Shown one piece after another: positions 23,817 through 33,562 of a stretch of DNA of 44,140 nt. Each line of letters starts with the position of its first letter. Position 1 is the first letter of the stretch. A model generated the notes under the pieces. The model saw only the letters and a list, made by a program, of their open reading frames with translations, did not search any database and had not been told where the DNA came from. The stretch lies in the NCBI GenBank assembly GCA_030625085.1, contig DAOURK010000022.1, positions 1-44,140 of the forward strand. Reading direction: 5' to 3'. The position numbers and the translations under genes are program-made. Source of the DNA: Pseudomonadota bacterium. Its GTDB lineage: Bacteria; SZUA-182; DTGQ01.

Positions 23817-26800
23817 TTACCTTTCCAATAATACAGCACCCCTCCCCAGTTGATTCTCAATAGCCATGATCAAATCCTCCGATGGATTAACCTGAAGATG
23901 AGAATCTGCCATTAAAACAATCTCTTCCTCCTTTTCAAGCAAAAGATGTAAATATACATTACATTGTCCCGGCGAAGAATCAAAAAGGTGATGTAAGCTT
24001 TGTAAATTTTGAGAAGTGAGTTCCTCTAAAACTAATTTGACATGAAATTGTTTTATTGATCTTTTCCTTAATTCATCCAAAGCGATAACCTCTGTAGCTA
24101 CTATATTCGCTTTGTTATCTTTGAGATCCACCTGCCCTTTAACCAGAACAGGGATTTCCTGTTTTAATAATTCTATTGAGCTTTTATATATTTCAGGGAA
24201 CAAAACAACTTCCACAAAACCATAGGTATCTTCCAAAGTAGCAAAAGCCATCCGGTTTCCCTTTTTCGTCAAAATCTCACGATCCACTTTAAGAAGGCCG
24301 CCAATCTTTACTTCCTGGCCAGTCGTAAAAGAATCGCTGTCTTGTATGGAATATCTCGTATAAAGTTTCAAATCTTTCTCATATCGCTGCAAAGGATGGC
24401 CGGTGATAAAAAATCCCATCACTTCCTTTTCGTATTGCCATAGCTGATTCTCATGCCACTCATCTATTTGGGGTAAAGAATGAGTTTGGCTAGGTTTACT
24501 GTCTTTTTCTTCATCATAGTCAAATAAAGAAATCTGACGACTTTTTCTATGCTTTTGCATCATTTGACCAAATTCTACTGCCTCATCAAAAGCAGCCATT
24601 AATTGAGCCCGGTACCCACCTAAAGAATCAAAAGCCCCGGATTTAATAAGGCTTTCAAAAACTCTTTTATTTACCAGCCGCAGATTAACTCGCCTGCAAA
24701 AATCAAAAAGATCCGAAAACCTTCCACCTTTCTCCCGCGCCTTGATAATGGAATCTACAGCGCCCTCCCCAACATTCTTGATTGCCGCCAAGCCAAATCG
24801 GATACGGCCGCCTATCACACTAAAATGCATCTGACTTTCGTTTACCTCTGGTGGGAGAATAGGGATATCCATCTCCTTAGCCTCATTAATAAATTTAACT
24901 ACCTTATCAGTATCATCCTTTTCACTAGTCATCAAAGCGGCCATAAATTCAACTGGGTAATGGGCCTTTAAATAGGCAGTTCGGTAAGATATAAGGGCAT
25001 AAGCAGCGCTATGAGATTTATTAAATCCATACCCGGCAAAATGAAATATCAAATTAAACACTTTTTCGGCTATTTTGGCGTCAATCTCCTTGGCCAAAGC
25101 ACCGTTTATAAATTTATCTTTTTGCTTAGCCATAACTTTCGGGTCTTTCTTACCCATGGCCCGACGTAATAAATCCGCGTCACCCAAGGTAAAACCAGCT
25201 AATTCACTGGCTATTTTCATAACCTGTTCCTGATAGACGATAACACCATAGGTTTCTTTTAAAATATTTTCCAGGCAAGGGTGATCATAGCGAATTTCAA
25301 CCTTTCCGAACTTCCTATGGATAAAATCATCTACCATACCACTTCCCAAAGGACCTGGACGAAATAAGGCCACCAAGGCAATCAAGTCCTCAAACCGGTC
25401 AGGTTTCGTTCTTCGAAGTAAATCACGCATCCCGGAGCTTTCCACTTGAAATACACCGACTGTTTTGCCCTCTTTCAACAACTTGAAGGCAGCTTTATCA
25501 TCCATGGGAATGCGGGAAATGTCGACCTGCTCTTTTCCGGATTTCTGAATCAATTTCAGGGTATCCTGAATCACGGTCAGGGTCCTCAATCCCAAAAAGT
25601 CCATCTTTAAAAGACCAATCTTTTCAATATATTTCATCTGAAACTGGCAGACAACTTCATTATTCTGTCCCTTATATAAAGGGAGAAATTCCACTAAAGG
25701 CTTTGGGCTAATAACGATGCCTGCAGCATGAGTAGAAGCATGTCGACAAAGACCTTCTAAAACCTTAGCTGTTTCAAATAAATGGGCCACCTTTTGATCT
25801 TCCTTAATTAAACCTTTTAACCGCTCTTCCTTCTTAATGGCCTCTTTCAGGCTGATATTCAATACATTAGGAATGAGTTTAGCAATCCGATCTACCTCAG
25901 AGTAAGGCATATCCATCACCCGGCCTACATCACGGATGACTCCCTTGGCAGCCATAGTGCCAAAGGTAATAATCTGGGCTACGTTATCCTGCCCATATTT
26001 TCCCCCCACATAAGCAATCACCTCATCACGTCGACGCATACAAAAATCAATGTCAATGTCCGGCATACTTACCCGTTCCGGATTCAAAAATCGCTCAAAG
26101 AGCAAACCATAAGCCAAAGGATCTATATCAGTAATGCCCAACGCATAAGCCACCAGACTGCCGGCTGCAGAACCTCGACCAGGGCCGACAGCAATCCCTT
26201 TTTCTTGAGCAAAATGAACAAAATCCCAGACTACTAAAAAATAACCGGCAAAACCCATCTTTTCTATTATGTGCAACTCTTTCTCAATTCTTTTCAAAAT
26301 GGCCGCCTGCTCTTCTGTCCCTTGAAAAGAATAGGTTTTCCCTTTCTGCAGCTTTTTGTTTAAATAAGCCTCTATATCATATTCCCGAAGGCATTCATAC
26401 CTTTCTTTGACGCCTCGATAAGCCAACTGCTCCAGAAATTTTTCTAAAGTATACCCATCCGGTGTTTGATAATCAGGCAAATAATATTGGCCGAACTGAA
26501 ATTCAAAATTACAGCGCTCGGCAATGGACAAGGTGTTAGCAATTGCTTGCGGAAATTCCTTAAACAGATCTGTCATCTCCCGGGGAGAACGAAAATAAAA
26601 CTGATCAGTGGACATCCGCATTCGCTTAGAGTCACTTAAGGTTTTCCCGGTTTGCAAACACAGTAATGCTTCATGACTTTTGGCTTCATTACGTTCAATA
26701 TAATGACAATCATTAGTAGCTACCAGGGGCAATTCCAATTCATTGGCCAGGCTTAACAATTCGCGGTTTACTAAATCCTGCTCAGGAATTCCGTTGCTCT

Positions 26801-27335
26801 GGATTTCCAGAAAAAAATTATCCTTTCCCATGATCTCTTTATATTGAATGATAATTTTACGAGCCTCTTCCCGCATACCCCTGGACAATAAAAAAGGAGT
26901 TTCTCCCTTCAAGCACCCGCTCAGAGCAATCAATCCCTCATGGTGTTGGCTTAATAATTCTTTATCTATGCGGGGACGATAGTAAAATCCTTCCAAGTAG
27001 CCGGCAGATACCAATCGAATGAGATTTTGGTATCCTTGTTTATCTTTTACTAACAGAACAAGATGAAAAGAAGCGTCAGAAATACCTCGAGAACTTTTCT
27101 CAAACCTGCTCTTAGGTGCCACATAAACTTCGCAACCAATAATGGGTTTAAGGCCGGCACTTTTTACCGCCTCATAAAACTCTACTACTCCGAACATGTT
27201 TCCATGATCAGTAATGGTCAGGGCAGGCATCCCCCATTGGGTGGCCTTTTCAATTAATCGATTAATTCGGCAAGCCCCATCCAAAAGACTATATTGTGTA
27301 TGCACATGAAGATGAACAAAATTTGAATTATTCAT
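23817..27335 (-). CDS. dnaE: DNA polymerase III subunit alpha
   Basis: The replicative polymerase catalytic subunit, 1172 residues, shows all DnaE domains in order. The N-terminal PHP domain has HLHVHTQYSLLDGA and TDHGNMFG. The catalytic palm has PDIDIDF near residue 425 and GPGRGSAAGSLVAYALGITDIDPL before it. The helical part includes HAAGIVISPKPL, and GYGFNKSHSAAYALISY precedes the helix-hairpin-helix region. An OB-fold C-terminal domain (about 990-1080) has VKIGGLLKVDREILTKKGNRMAFATLED. It starts only 6 bp after guaA and is likely co-transcribed with guaB3 and guaA. The length is typical of the DnaE1 class. Confidence 0.97.
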   Translation of the reverse strand: MNNSNFVHLHVHTQYSLLDGACRINRLIEKATQWGMPALTITDHGNMFGVVEFYEAVKSAGLKPIIGCEVYVAPKSRFEKSSRGISDASFHLVLLVKDKQGYQNLIRLVSAGYLEGFYYRPRIDKELLSQHHEGLIALSGCLKGETPFLLSRGMREEARKIIIQYKEIMGKDNFFLEIQSNGIPEQDLVNRELLSLANELELPLVATNDCHYIERNEAKSHEALLCLQTGKTLSDSKRMRMSTDQFYFRSPREMTDLFKEFPQAIANTLSIAERCNFEFQFGQYYLPDYQTPDGYTLEKFLEQLAYRGVKERYECLREYDIEAYLNKKLQKGKTYSFQGTEEQAAILKRIEKELHIIEKMGFAGYFLVVWDFVHFAQEKGIAVGPGRGSAAGSLVAYALGITDIDPLAYGLLFERFLNPERVSMPDIDIDFCMRRRDEVIAYVGGKYGQDNVAQIITFGTMAAKGVIRDVGRVMDMPYSEVDRIAKLIPNVLNISLKEAIKKEERLKGLIKEDQKVAHLFETAKVLEGLCRHASTHAAGIVISPKPLVEFLPLYKGQNNEVVCQFQMKYIEKIGLLKMDFLGLRTLTVIQDTLKLIQKSGKEQVDISRIPMDDKAAFKLLKEGKTVGVFQVESSGMRDLLRRTKPDRFEDLIALVALFRPGPLGSGMVDDFIHRKFGKVEIRYDHPCLENILKETYGVIVYQEQVMKIASELAGFTLGDADLLRRAMGKKDPKVMAKQKDKFINGALAKEIDAKIAEKVFNLIFHFAGYGFNKSHSAAYALISYRTAYLKAHYPVEFMAALMTSEKDDTDKVVKFINEAKEMDIPILPPEVNESQMHFSVIGGRIRFGLAAIKNVGEGAVDSIIKAREKGGRFSDLFDFCRRVNLRLVNKRVFESLIKSGAFDSLGGYRAQLMAAFDEAVEFGQMMQKHRKSRQISLFDYDEEKDSKPSQTHSLPQIDEWHENQLWQYEKEVMGFFITGHPLQRYEKDLKLYTRYSIQDSDSFTTGQEVKIGGLLKVDREILTKKGNRMAFATLEDTYGFVEVVLFPEIYKSSIELLKQEIPVLVKGQVDLKDNKANIVATEVIALDELRKRSIKQFHVKLVLEELTSQNLQSLHHLFDSSPGQCNVYLHLLLEKEEEIVLMADSHLQVNPSEDLIMAIENQLGRGAVLLER

Positions 27336-27341
27336 TTGAAT

Positions 27342-28889
27342 TTATTCCCATTCTATAGTGCTCGGCGGTTTAGAGCTAATGTCATAAACCACCCTGTTTA
27401 CTCCCTCAACCTCATTAATGATCCGATTGGAGATTATCTCTAAAACCTTGTAAGGTAACCTCACCCAATCAGCCGTCATTCCATCCATGCTGTTAACGGC
27501 CCGCAAAGCGACAACATTATCGTAAGTCCTCTCATCTCCCATAACACCCACCGTTTTAACAGGTAGTAAAACAGCAAAAGATTGCCAAATTTGCCTGTAC
27601 AAACCAGCCCTCTTGATTTCCTCAAGCACAATCACATCTGATTTGCGCAAAATCTGTAATCTTTCTTCAGTTACCTCCCCTATTACTCGGATAGCTAAAC
27701 CAGGTCCGGGGAAGGGTTGTCGCCATATAATTTCTTCCGGCATTCCCAATTCCTTGCCCACCAATCGAACTTCATCTTTAAACAACTCTCGCAAGGGCTC
27801 TAAAATCTGTAAGTTAACTATATCAGGTAAACCGCCCACATTATGGTGACTTTTGATAGTGGCTGATGGTCCTTTCACTGAGACACTTTCAATTACATCG
27901 GGATACAATGTCCCCTGGATTAAAAACTCCGCATCCTGAATTTTTTTTGCTTCCTCTTCAAATATATAAATAAATTCATTCCCTATAATTTTCCTTTTCT
28001 TTTCCGGATCAGTGACCTTGGCTAATTTCTGTAAAAACCGACTCCCGGTACAACTCTTGACCAACTTAATATTAAAATACTTTTCAAATGTTTCGCCTAT
28101 TTTATCCGCTTCTCCTTCTCGCAAAAGACCATTATCTACAAAAATGCAGGTCAACTGATCCCCAATGGCTTCATGAGTTAACACGGCAGCTACTGACGAA
28201 TCAACTCCGCCACTGAGACCACAAATCACCCTTTTGTCCCCCACCTTTTTTTTAATGGCCCGAATAGATTCAGTAATAAAGGAGGCCATGGTCCAATTTG
28301 GACTACACCCACAAATCCGGTGTAAAAAATCCTGCAATATCTTTCTGCCCTGGACTGTATGGACTACTTCAGGATGAAATTGTACTCCATAGATAGGCAT
28401 CTGTTGATGTTTGATAGCAACATAAGGTGCATTAGCTGTATGGGCAAGGCTAGTAAATTTACAGGGTAATTCTGTGATCTGATCCCCATGACTCATCCAG
28501 ACCACATTCTCTTCGGCTTTAAATCCCTGAAAAAGATCACTATCATCATCTACGAGCAGCTCTGCCTTCCCATATTCTCTTTTGGGTGTTCGAACAACTT
28601 CTCCCTCAAATAGATGGGCAATCAATTGCATTCCATAGCAAATACCTAAAATGGGTATCCCTAAGGCAGTAATTTCCTTTGACAACCGTGGAGCATTGGG
28701 ATCGTAAACACTAAAAGGGCCTCCGGAAAAAATAATGCCCTGGGGATTGGCTTGCATCAATTTTTCCATCGGGAAATTATAGGGCACAATTTCGCAATAA
28801 ACCTTACTTTCTCGAACACAGCGAGCAATTAACTGAGTGTACTGTGACCCAAAATCATAGATTAAAATCTTCTGATGGTGTATATCCAT
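27342..28889 (-). CDS. guaA: GMP synthase (glutamine-hydrolysing)
   Basis: GuaA converts XMP to GMP using glutamine and ATP. The 515-residue protein has the class I glutamine amidotransferase domain first (Cys84 in GICYGMQ and the QFHPEV histidine near 172). The ATP-pyrophosphatase domain follows ([12 protein letters not shown] near 225). The dimerisation domain ends in the usual [11 protein letters not shown]. The start overlaps the stop of guaB3 by one base (TAATG), a tight translational coupling. Together the two genes give IMP to XMP to GMP. Confidence 0.97.
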   Translation of the reverse strand: MDIHHQKILIYDFGSQYTQLIARCVRESKVYCEIVPYNFPMEKLMQANPQGIIFSGGPFSVYDPNAPRLSKEITALGIPILGICYGMQLIAHLFEGEVVRTPKREYGKAELLVDDDSDLFQGFKAEENVVWMSHGDQITELPCKFTSLAHTANAPYVAIKHQQMPIYGVQFHPEVVHTVQGRKILQDFLHRICGCSPNWTMASFITESIRAIKKKVGDKRVICGLSGGVDSSVAAVLTHEAIGDQLTCIFVDNGLLREGEADKIGETFEKYFNIKLVKSCTGSRFLQKLAKVTDPEKKRKIIGNEFIYIFEEEAKKIQDAEFLIQGTLYPDVIESVSVKGPSATIKSHHNVGGLPDIVNLQILEPLRELFKDEVRLVGKELGMPEEIIWRQPFPGPGLAIRVIGEVTEERLQILRKSDVIVLEEIKRAGLYRQIWQSFAVLLPVKTVGVMGDERTYDNVVALRAVNSMDGMTADWVRLPYKVLEIISNRIINEVEGVNRVVYDISSKPPSTIEWE

Positions 28890-30049
28890 TACTTCCCCAT
28901 CCCAACCCGCTGAACTTGCTGCAAGACCTTCCCTTCTGTCTTAATAGCCGGTGCAATGATCAACTCTGTCATTTGCATCTCTTGAATGTTTCGAGCACCA
29001 CAATTGCCCATGGATGTTTTTAAAGCACCCACCAGATTCTGGGACCCGTCATCAAGCTCAGCAGGGCCGAATAAAATCTGTTTCAACGATCCCGTAACCC
29101 GGGTTTGTATTTTTGTGCCACGGGGCAAGGCTGCATGGGGCATAGCCATTCCCCAATGATAGCCCCTGCCGGGTGCTTCCTCCGCCCGAGTAAAAGAAGA
29201 CCCTACCATAACGGCATCAGCACCGCTGGCAAAGGCTTTACAGATGTCTCCGCCAACTGACATTCCTCCATCAGTAATAACAGATACATATTTGCCTGTT
29301 TTCTTAAAATAAAAATCTCGAGCTGCAGCAGCGTCAGCCGTTGCTGTAACTTGGGGTACACCTATGCCAAGGACCCCCCTAGTCGTGCAGGCCGCACCAG
29401 GTCCAACTCCAATTAACAAAGCATCGGCACCGGTCTCCATAAGTTCCAGAGTAGTTTCATAGGTTACACAATTGCCGATAATAAGCGGAATTTCAATTTG
29501 TTTACGCAGTTTACAAAAATCAACCACTTCATATTCGGTGGAATAATGCTTTACTGTAGTAACTGTAGACTGAATCACAAAAACGTCTGCACCCGCCTCC
29601 TGGGCAATTTTCCCGAATTTCTCCGCTTTCATGGGGATACTAGAGACCGCCGCTTTAACTCCGGCAGCTTTTATTTCTTTGATTCTTTCAACGATTAACT
29701 CTTCTTGTACAGGTTTGCTATATACCTCTTGAATTACCCGGGTCGAGTCTTTCATCTCTGCATTAATAATCATATCAAATGCTTTTTGAGGATTCTGATA
29801 TCGAGTTTGTACTCCCTCCAAATTCAAGACTGCCAACCCTCCCAGTCTCCCCATTTCTATGGCAAATCTACCATCTACAGTTCCATCCATAGCAGCAGCC
29901 AGAAAAGGGATCTCAAATCCCAAATCACGTAATTTCCATTTCACATCCACATCATTAGGATTGATAGTAATTCTTCCAGGGACCAGGGCAATTTCATCAA
30001 AGCCATAACATCTTCTGGCTTTCCTCCCTTTGCCAACCCACATTCCCAT
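28889..30049 (-). CDS. GuaB3-type IMP dehydrogenase
   Basis: This 386-residue protein has an IMP dehydrogenase/GMP reductase TIM barrel without the paired CBS domains of classical GuaB. It belongs to the GuaB3 group, known best from actinobacteria and cyanobacteria. Landmarks are [15 protein letters not shown], the catalytic cysteine in GPGAACTTR, the phosphate-binding [13 protein letters not shown] and [12 protein letters not shown]. The operon position directly before guaA supports a role in XMP formation. It starts at ATG with GAGGAGG upstream. A family A element (30095-30195) lies just upstream, between the gene and whatever promoter it uses. Confidence 0.9.
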   Translation of the reverse strand: MGMWVGKGRKARRCYGFDEIALVPGRITINPNDVDVKWKLRDLGFEIPFLAAAMDGTVDGRFAIEMGRLGGLAVLNLEGVQTRYQNPQKAFDMIINAEMKDSTRVIQEVYSKPVQEELIVERIKEIKAAGVKAAVSSIPMKAEKFGKIAQEAGADVFVIQSTVTTVKHYSTEYEVVDFCKLRKQIEIPLIIGNCVTYETTLELMETGADALLIGVGPGAACTTRGVLGIGVPQVTATADAAAARDFYFKKTGKYVSVITDGGMSVGGDICKAFASGADAVMVGSSFTRAEEAPGRGYHWGMAMPHAALPRGTKIQTRVTGSLKQILFGPAELDDGSQNLVGALKTSMGNCGARNIQEMQMTELIIAPAIKTEGKVLQQVQRVGMGK

Positions 30050-30094
30050 GCTTTATATCCTCCTCTTGGTTAAAAAAAATCTATCACTATAATT

Positions 30095-30195
30095 GATGGT
30101 CTCGTAAAAAGTCCAAAATGGGGATATATGTACAACATAACTTGTTGAATTTATGCAACCCAAATTTTCTAAAAACGATTTTTTACGAATGCATC
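30095..30195. repeat. Family A miniature inverted-repeat element (reference copy)
   Basis: This element is 101 bp. The ends are GATGGTCTCGTAAAAAGT and, inverted, GATGCATTCGTAAAAAAT. The interior is nearly identical to that of 19943-20043. No reading frame is present. It sits 45 bp upstream of the guaB3 start. Confidence 0.8.
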
Positions 30196-30251
30196 ATATA
30201 ATTAACTGTCAACAAAAAGCCAAATGTATAAAATATATTTTCACTAAACCT

Positions 30252-31037
30252 TTAAGAAAAAAACCCGGCGTTTTTCTTTCGAAAATCGGGGCCAAGAATT
30301 TCATAAACCTTACACATTTCATACAATCTTGAACGTAGACGAGTCCCAATCCTCTCCTCTAAGGTTTCCTCATCTCCCCTTTTGTCATCCATCCAATTGG
30401 AAGTAATAAGCGTAATTAAATTTTCATTATATCGGCTGTTGATAATATAGGTCAAAGTATCTCGCATCCAATCAGTTACTTTCGTGGCTCCCAATTCATC
30501 CAAAAGCAAAACCTCTGTTTTTAATACCGGTCCAAGGACTGAAATCTCGGACGTTTGAGACTGGGGATTATAACTTGCCTGTATTTCTTTAAGTAAATCC
30601 CTGAAATCATAAAAAAGGCAGGAAATACCTTTTTTTTTGATTAATTCCCGAATAATGGCAACTGCCAGATGGGTTTTCCCAACGCCACAAGGGCCCATAA
30701 ATAATAATCCCTTTGATTGATTTGGGTATTGCCTGACAAAAGATTGAGCCGCTTCTTTAGCCATAGAAATATTGACCTGGGGTTTAGAAGCATCGAGGGG
30801 CCATTTATCACGATCAATATAGTTGTCATCAAATTGATCAAGAGTACAATGAAGATACCGTCTGGGTATCCTGGCTGATGTTAACAATCGCTTCCGCCTG
30901 CCCTCATAATAACATTTACACCTTTTTACTTTCTCAAAACCCTCTTCTAAAATTCTCTCCCAACCTGTACCCCCGCACTGAGGACACAATCCTGAAGATT
31001 GAGGCTGAAATTTAGCATTTTTTTCTTTCATGGTCAA
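30252..31037 (-). CDS. DnaC/DnaI/IstB-like AAA+ ATPase with zinc ribbon
   Basis: This 261-residue ATPase has an N-terminal zinc-binding segment (Cys18, Cys21, Cys40, Cys42). The AAA+ core follows with Walker A GPCGVGKT (115-122), Walker B VLLLDELGA and the sensor stretch LITLITSNW. This is the helicase-loader type. The family covers DnaC, DnaI and IstB. No transposase gene is beside it, so a replication role is more likely than IstB. The annotated start is TTG at 31037 with AAGGG close before it. An ATG two codons later is possible. A 240-residue partner gene lies 34 bp upstream. The presence of a DciA-like protein in the same window makes its exact role uncertain. Confidence 0.8.
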   Translation of the reverse strand: MTMKEKNAKFQPQSSGLCPQCGGTGWERILEEGFEKVKRCKCYYEGRRKRLLTSARIPRRYLHCTLDQFDDNYIDRDKWPLDASKPQVNISMAKEAAQSFVRQYPNQSKGLLFMGPCGVGKTHLAVAIIRELIKKKGISCLFYDFRDLLKEIQASYNPQSQTSEISVLGPVLKTEVLLLDELGATKVTDWMRDTLTYIINSRYNENLITLITSNWMDDKRGDEETLEERIGTRLRSRLYEMCKVYEILGPDFRKKNAGFFS

Positions 31038-31071
31038 TGTACCCTTTACTCTATTACTCTATGAAATTTTT

Positions 31072-31794
31072 TCATTGATAAAGGCTTAGCCGGTGTATGC
31101 CAAATTCCTTTCGAAACAATTCAATAAAATGAGTTTGAACAGTCTCCTGATAAGCAACAGTCTCCATCTGATTTTTATAATTCCTGATTCCTTTTTCCGC
31201 AGCTAAACGAAGGACCTCCATCCGGTGAGGATGAACTACATGAAGCAAACTCTGCACTAATTGCTCGTCTAAATTATGCAATTGTTTCTCAATCAATTCA
31301 ATGTTTATTTGAGGACTTTTCCGAATATCTTGAAGCACATTAAGTAACTTTTTCTTCAGTTGAATATGAGCTATAGCCTCACAAAATTCCTGACTTTGGC
31401 TCTTTTTTTTTAAACTCTCCGCCAATTGAGTTATTAATTTTAAGATCTTACTGGTTACATATTCTGTAACTTTTTTTTGATTTTCTTTGCTTTTCTCAGA
31501 TTTGCTCGTCTTGGTATTTATACTCTCCCGCCCCTTTTTTTGGTCAACCTTCCATAAATTTAAAATTTCCGGTTCACAATAGGCAAGATAATGAATTTTT
31601 TTTCGCTGAGTATCGCAAGCAGAAAAATTTTTGAAGGTTTTATCTATCCCATGGATAACAATGTGTAGAGGAATACCTATTTTCTCCCACTTTTCAATTA
31701 TCATCCAATTTTTGGGTGAAAGTATTAAGCCCTCCCCTCTCTTATGTAAAAAATATTCGGTAATTCTATTCGTGTACTCCTGCATGTCGGTCAT
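31072..31794 (-). CDS. Unrecognised helical protein before DnaC-like ATPase
   Basis: I do not recognise this 240-residue protein. It is mostly helical and rich in Lys, Glu and Gln, with no signal peptide. Residues about 20-75 (LILSPKNWMIIEKWEKIGIPLHIVIHGIDKTF) look like a compact fold with a Trp-rich face that could be a winged-helix or DnaD-like protein contact module. The rest is coiled helix. Its position 34 bp before a helicase-loader-type ATPase suggests that the two work together, as primosomal DnaD/DnaB proteins do with DnaI. This is inference from order only. Upstream lies a TA-bounded miniature element (31861-31967). Confidence 0.55.
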   Translation of the reverse strand: MTDMQEYTNRITEYFLHKRGEGLILSPKNWMIIEKWEKIGIPLHIVIHGIDKTFKNFSACDTQRKKIHYLAYCEPEILNLWKVDQKKGRESINTKTSKSEKSKENQKKVTEYVTSKILKLITQLAESLKKKSQSQEFCEAIAHIQLKKKLLNVLQDIRKSPQINIELIEKQLHNLDEQLVQSLLHVVHPHRMEVLRLAAEKGIRNYKNQMETVAYQETVQTHFIELFRKEFGIHRLSLYQ

Positions 31795-31860
31795 GGTGCT
31801 CTCTAAAGATTTCTCTCTGTGCTCGAAACAACAATTTCAGATACTTTTCGGACAAGCATC

Positions 31861-31967
31861 TAGTGTCGTGTCATGCGTAAAATGTCGTACTGACTATTTT
31901 AAATCCGCTATCGGCTTATAAGACAAGGTATATGGACATTATTCGTTTCACGATTGACGCGACACTA
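31861..31967. repeat. TA-bounded miniature inverted-repeat element
   Basis: This 107-bp element has ends TAGTGTCGTGTCATGCGTAA and, inverted, TAGTGTCGCGTCAATCGTGA. There are about four mismatches in 20. It is too short to encode a transposase. Both ends begin with TA, as in elements mobilised by IS630/Tc1-type transposases. Its right end forms the stop codon of coaX. Confidence 0.75.
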
Positions 31968-32732
31968 GGTCACCTTATCTTTATAAATTATCTGTAACCC
32001 CTTTAAAGTTAATAACTCATCAAATATATGTATATTAGGACAACTATGCTTAAACAGATAAGCAAATCCTCCGGTAGCAATTACTTTGGGCGAACCGGAT
32101 AATTGTTCAGCAATCTTACTCACCATTCCTTCTACCATTGCTGAAAATCCCCAATAAAAACCTGACTGAATAGCCTCTTTAGTGCTTTGACCGATAATTG
32201 AGGCCGACTCTTCAATTTTTACAGGGACTAACTTTTCAGCAGCCTTAAACAGAGCAGATGCAGAAGTCTGTATTCCGGGAAAAATACATCCTCCCAGGTA
32301 TCGTCCGTCTGCTGATAGTACACAAAAGGTAATGGCCGTTCCAAAATCTATGATAATAGCGGGTGTACCGTACAAATAACGTGCAGCTACCGCATTTACG
32401 ATTCGATCGGCCCCTACTTCATCAGGTTTTTCATAAGTTATAGGAATATATTCTTCCAGCCCAGCTTGCACAAAATAGGGTTCTAGAGAAAAAAATTCTC
32501 TTGACATGCCTCGTAGGGTACAGTTCAATGAAGGTACTACTGAAGAAATGATGATACCGGTGACCTGCTCTTTTTGGATATCACCGGCACTCATCAATTG
32601 CATCATCAGAATTCCGATTTCATCAGAGGTTGAATCCTTTCGGGTAGAAAGGTGCCATTGCCCCTTTAACTCCTTATCATGAAAAACACCAAAAACTGTA
32701 GTGGTATTTCCTACATCAATAACCAAAAGCAC
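31965..32732 (-). CDS. coaX: Type III pantothenate kinase
   Basis: CoaX phosphorylates pantothenate, the first step of coenzyme A synthesis. The 255 residues have the family's normal length. Landmarks are DVGNTTTVFG at the N-terminus (ATP site, Asp6), KPDEVGADRIVNAVAA and the catalytic-region IIDFGTAITF with GGCIFPG. The start is GTG. It lies 15 bp after birA in the same operon. The TAG stop codon is made of the terminal TA-containing bases of the miniature element at 31861-31967, so the element's insertion fixed the present C-terminus. Confidence 0.95.
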   Translation of the reverse strand: MLLVIDVGNTTTVFGVFHDKELKGQWHLSTRKDSTSDEIGILMMQLMSAGDIQKEQVTGIIISSVVPSLNCTLRGMSREFFSLEPYFVQAGLEEYIPITYEKPDEVGADRIVNAVAARYLYGTPAIIIDFGTAITFCVLSADGRYLGGCIFPGIQTSASALFKAAEKLVPVKIEESASIIGQSTKEAIQSGFYWGFSAMVEGMVSKIAEQLSGSPKVIATGGFAYLFKHSCPNIHIFDELLTLKGLQIIYKDKVT

Positions 32733-32747
32733 TATTCGCCTACTCTC

Positions 32748-33350
32748 CTATCCTCCAAAAAAAGAAAGATAACAATCCTCCAAATTTTTAAGCAGCTTTT
32801 GTAAAAAGGTAACCTTAGTTGAATATTCCGGCCCTTCCAAACGAAGAATAGCCATTTGAGCCTGAAGCTTCTCAGAAATTTTATGCATCTGGAAATTTAT
32901 ATTGATGCCAATTCCCATAACCAAATAATGAATATGTTTAAAATCTCCTCGCATTTCGGTTAAAATGCCGGCTATTTTTCTTCCATCAACAAGCACATCA
33001 TTGGGAAATTTTAAAGAAATATTTCCCTTTATATAATCCCTGAGGGTCTCCATAACCGCTAATCCAGCCATCATATTCCAAGAATTGATGTCCGATGGAG
33101 AAACCCTTGGCCGCAAGATTATGGAAAGGTATATTCCTCCCTTAGGGGAATACCAGGTGTGATCTCCCTGCCCTCTTCCTTGATATTGGCAATCCGCCAA
33201 TACCAAGGTCCCCTCCGGGGCACCCTCTTTAGCCTTGTGCAAAGCAAAATTATTGGTGGAATCGACCTCCTTTAAATGGTAAATCTGTCTGCCGAAAATT
33301 CGGGTATTGAAAATAGATTGCAACTGTTGTGTAAAAGTGGACTTTTTCAT
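32748..33350 (-). CDS. birA: Biotin-protein ligase, minimal catalytic form
   Basis: BirA attaches biotin to the acetyl-CoA carboxylase carrier protein. This 200-residue form has the catalytic domain with EVDSTNNFA, QYQGRGQGDHTWYSPKGGIYLSIILRP, and KFPNDVLVDGRKIAGILTEM. It lacks the N-terminal DNA-binding domain, so it is not a repressor. It also ends soon after the last catalytic helix (LEDCYLSFFGG) without the usual C-terminal beta domain of about 50 residues. The biotinoyl-AMP loop reads GRGQGDHTW in place of the more usual GRGRRGRxW. coaX follows after 15 bp, leaving no room for missing coding sequence. Confidence 0.85.
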   Translation of the reverse strand: MKKSTFTQQLQSIFNTRIFGRQIYHLKEVDSTNNFALHKAKEGAPEGTLVLADCQYQGRGQGDHTWYSPKGGIYLSIILRPRVSPSDINSWNMMAGLAVMETLRDYIKGNISLKFPNDVLVDGRKIAGILTEMRGDFKHIHYLVMGIGININFQMHKISEKLQAQMAILRLEGPEYSTKVTFLQKLLKNLEDCYLSFFGG

Positions 33351-33562
33351 GATTTTGAAACAATGATCTTATCTTCATTTTTTAGTCATTAACATTACAT
33401 TGATTCTCATTTTGAAAAAATAAATCTCTGACATATTACCTACCCTCTAACCAATTCAGGCCAAAATGAGGTTAAAAGCAAGGTTCACCTACCATCATGC
33501 TTTCCTTTCTTCCATTGCATCGCTCGTATTCAACGCTTTATACGTTAAAATGAAAATTGCCG

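Noticed and set aside
30252-31037. Reading the ATPase as an IstB transposition helper.
   Set aside because: No IstA transposase or IS ends are nearby. The zinc ribbon and partner gene fit a replication-type loader better, though the families are close.
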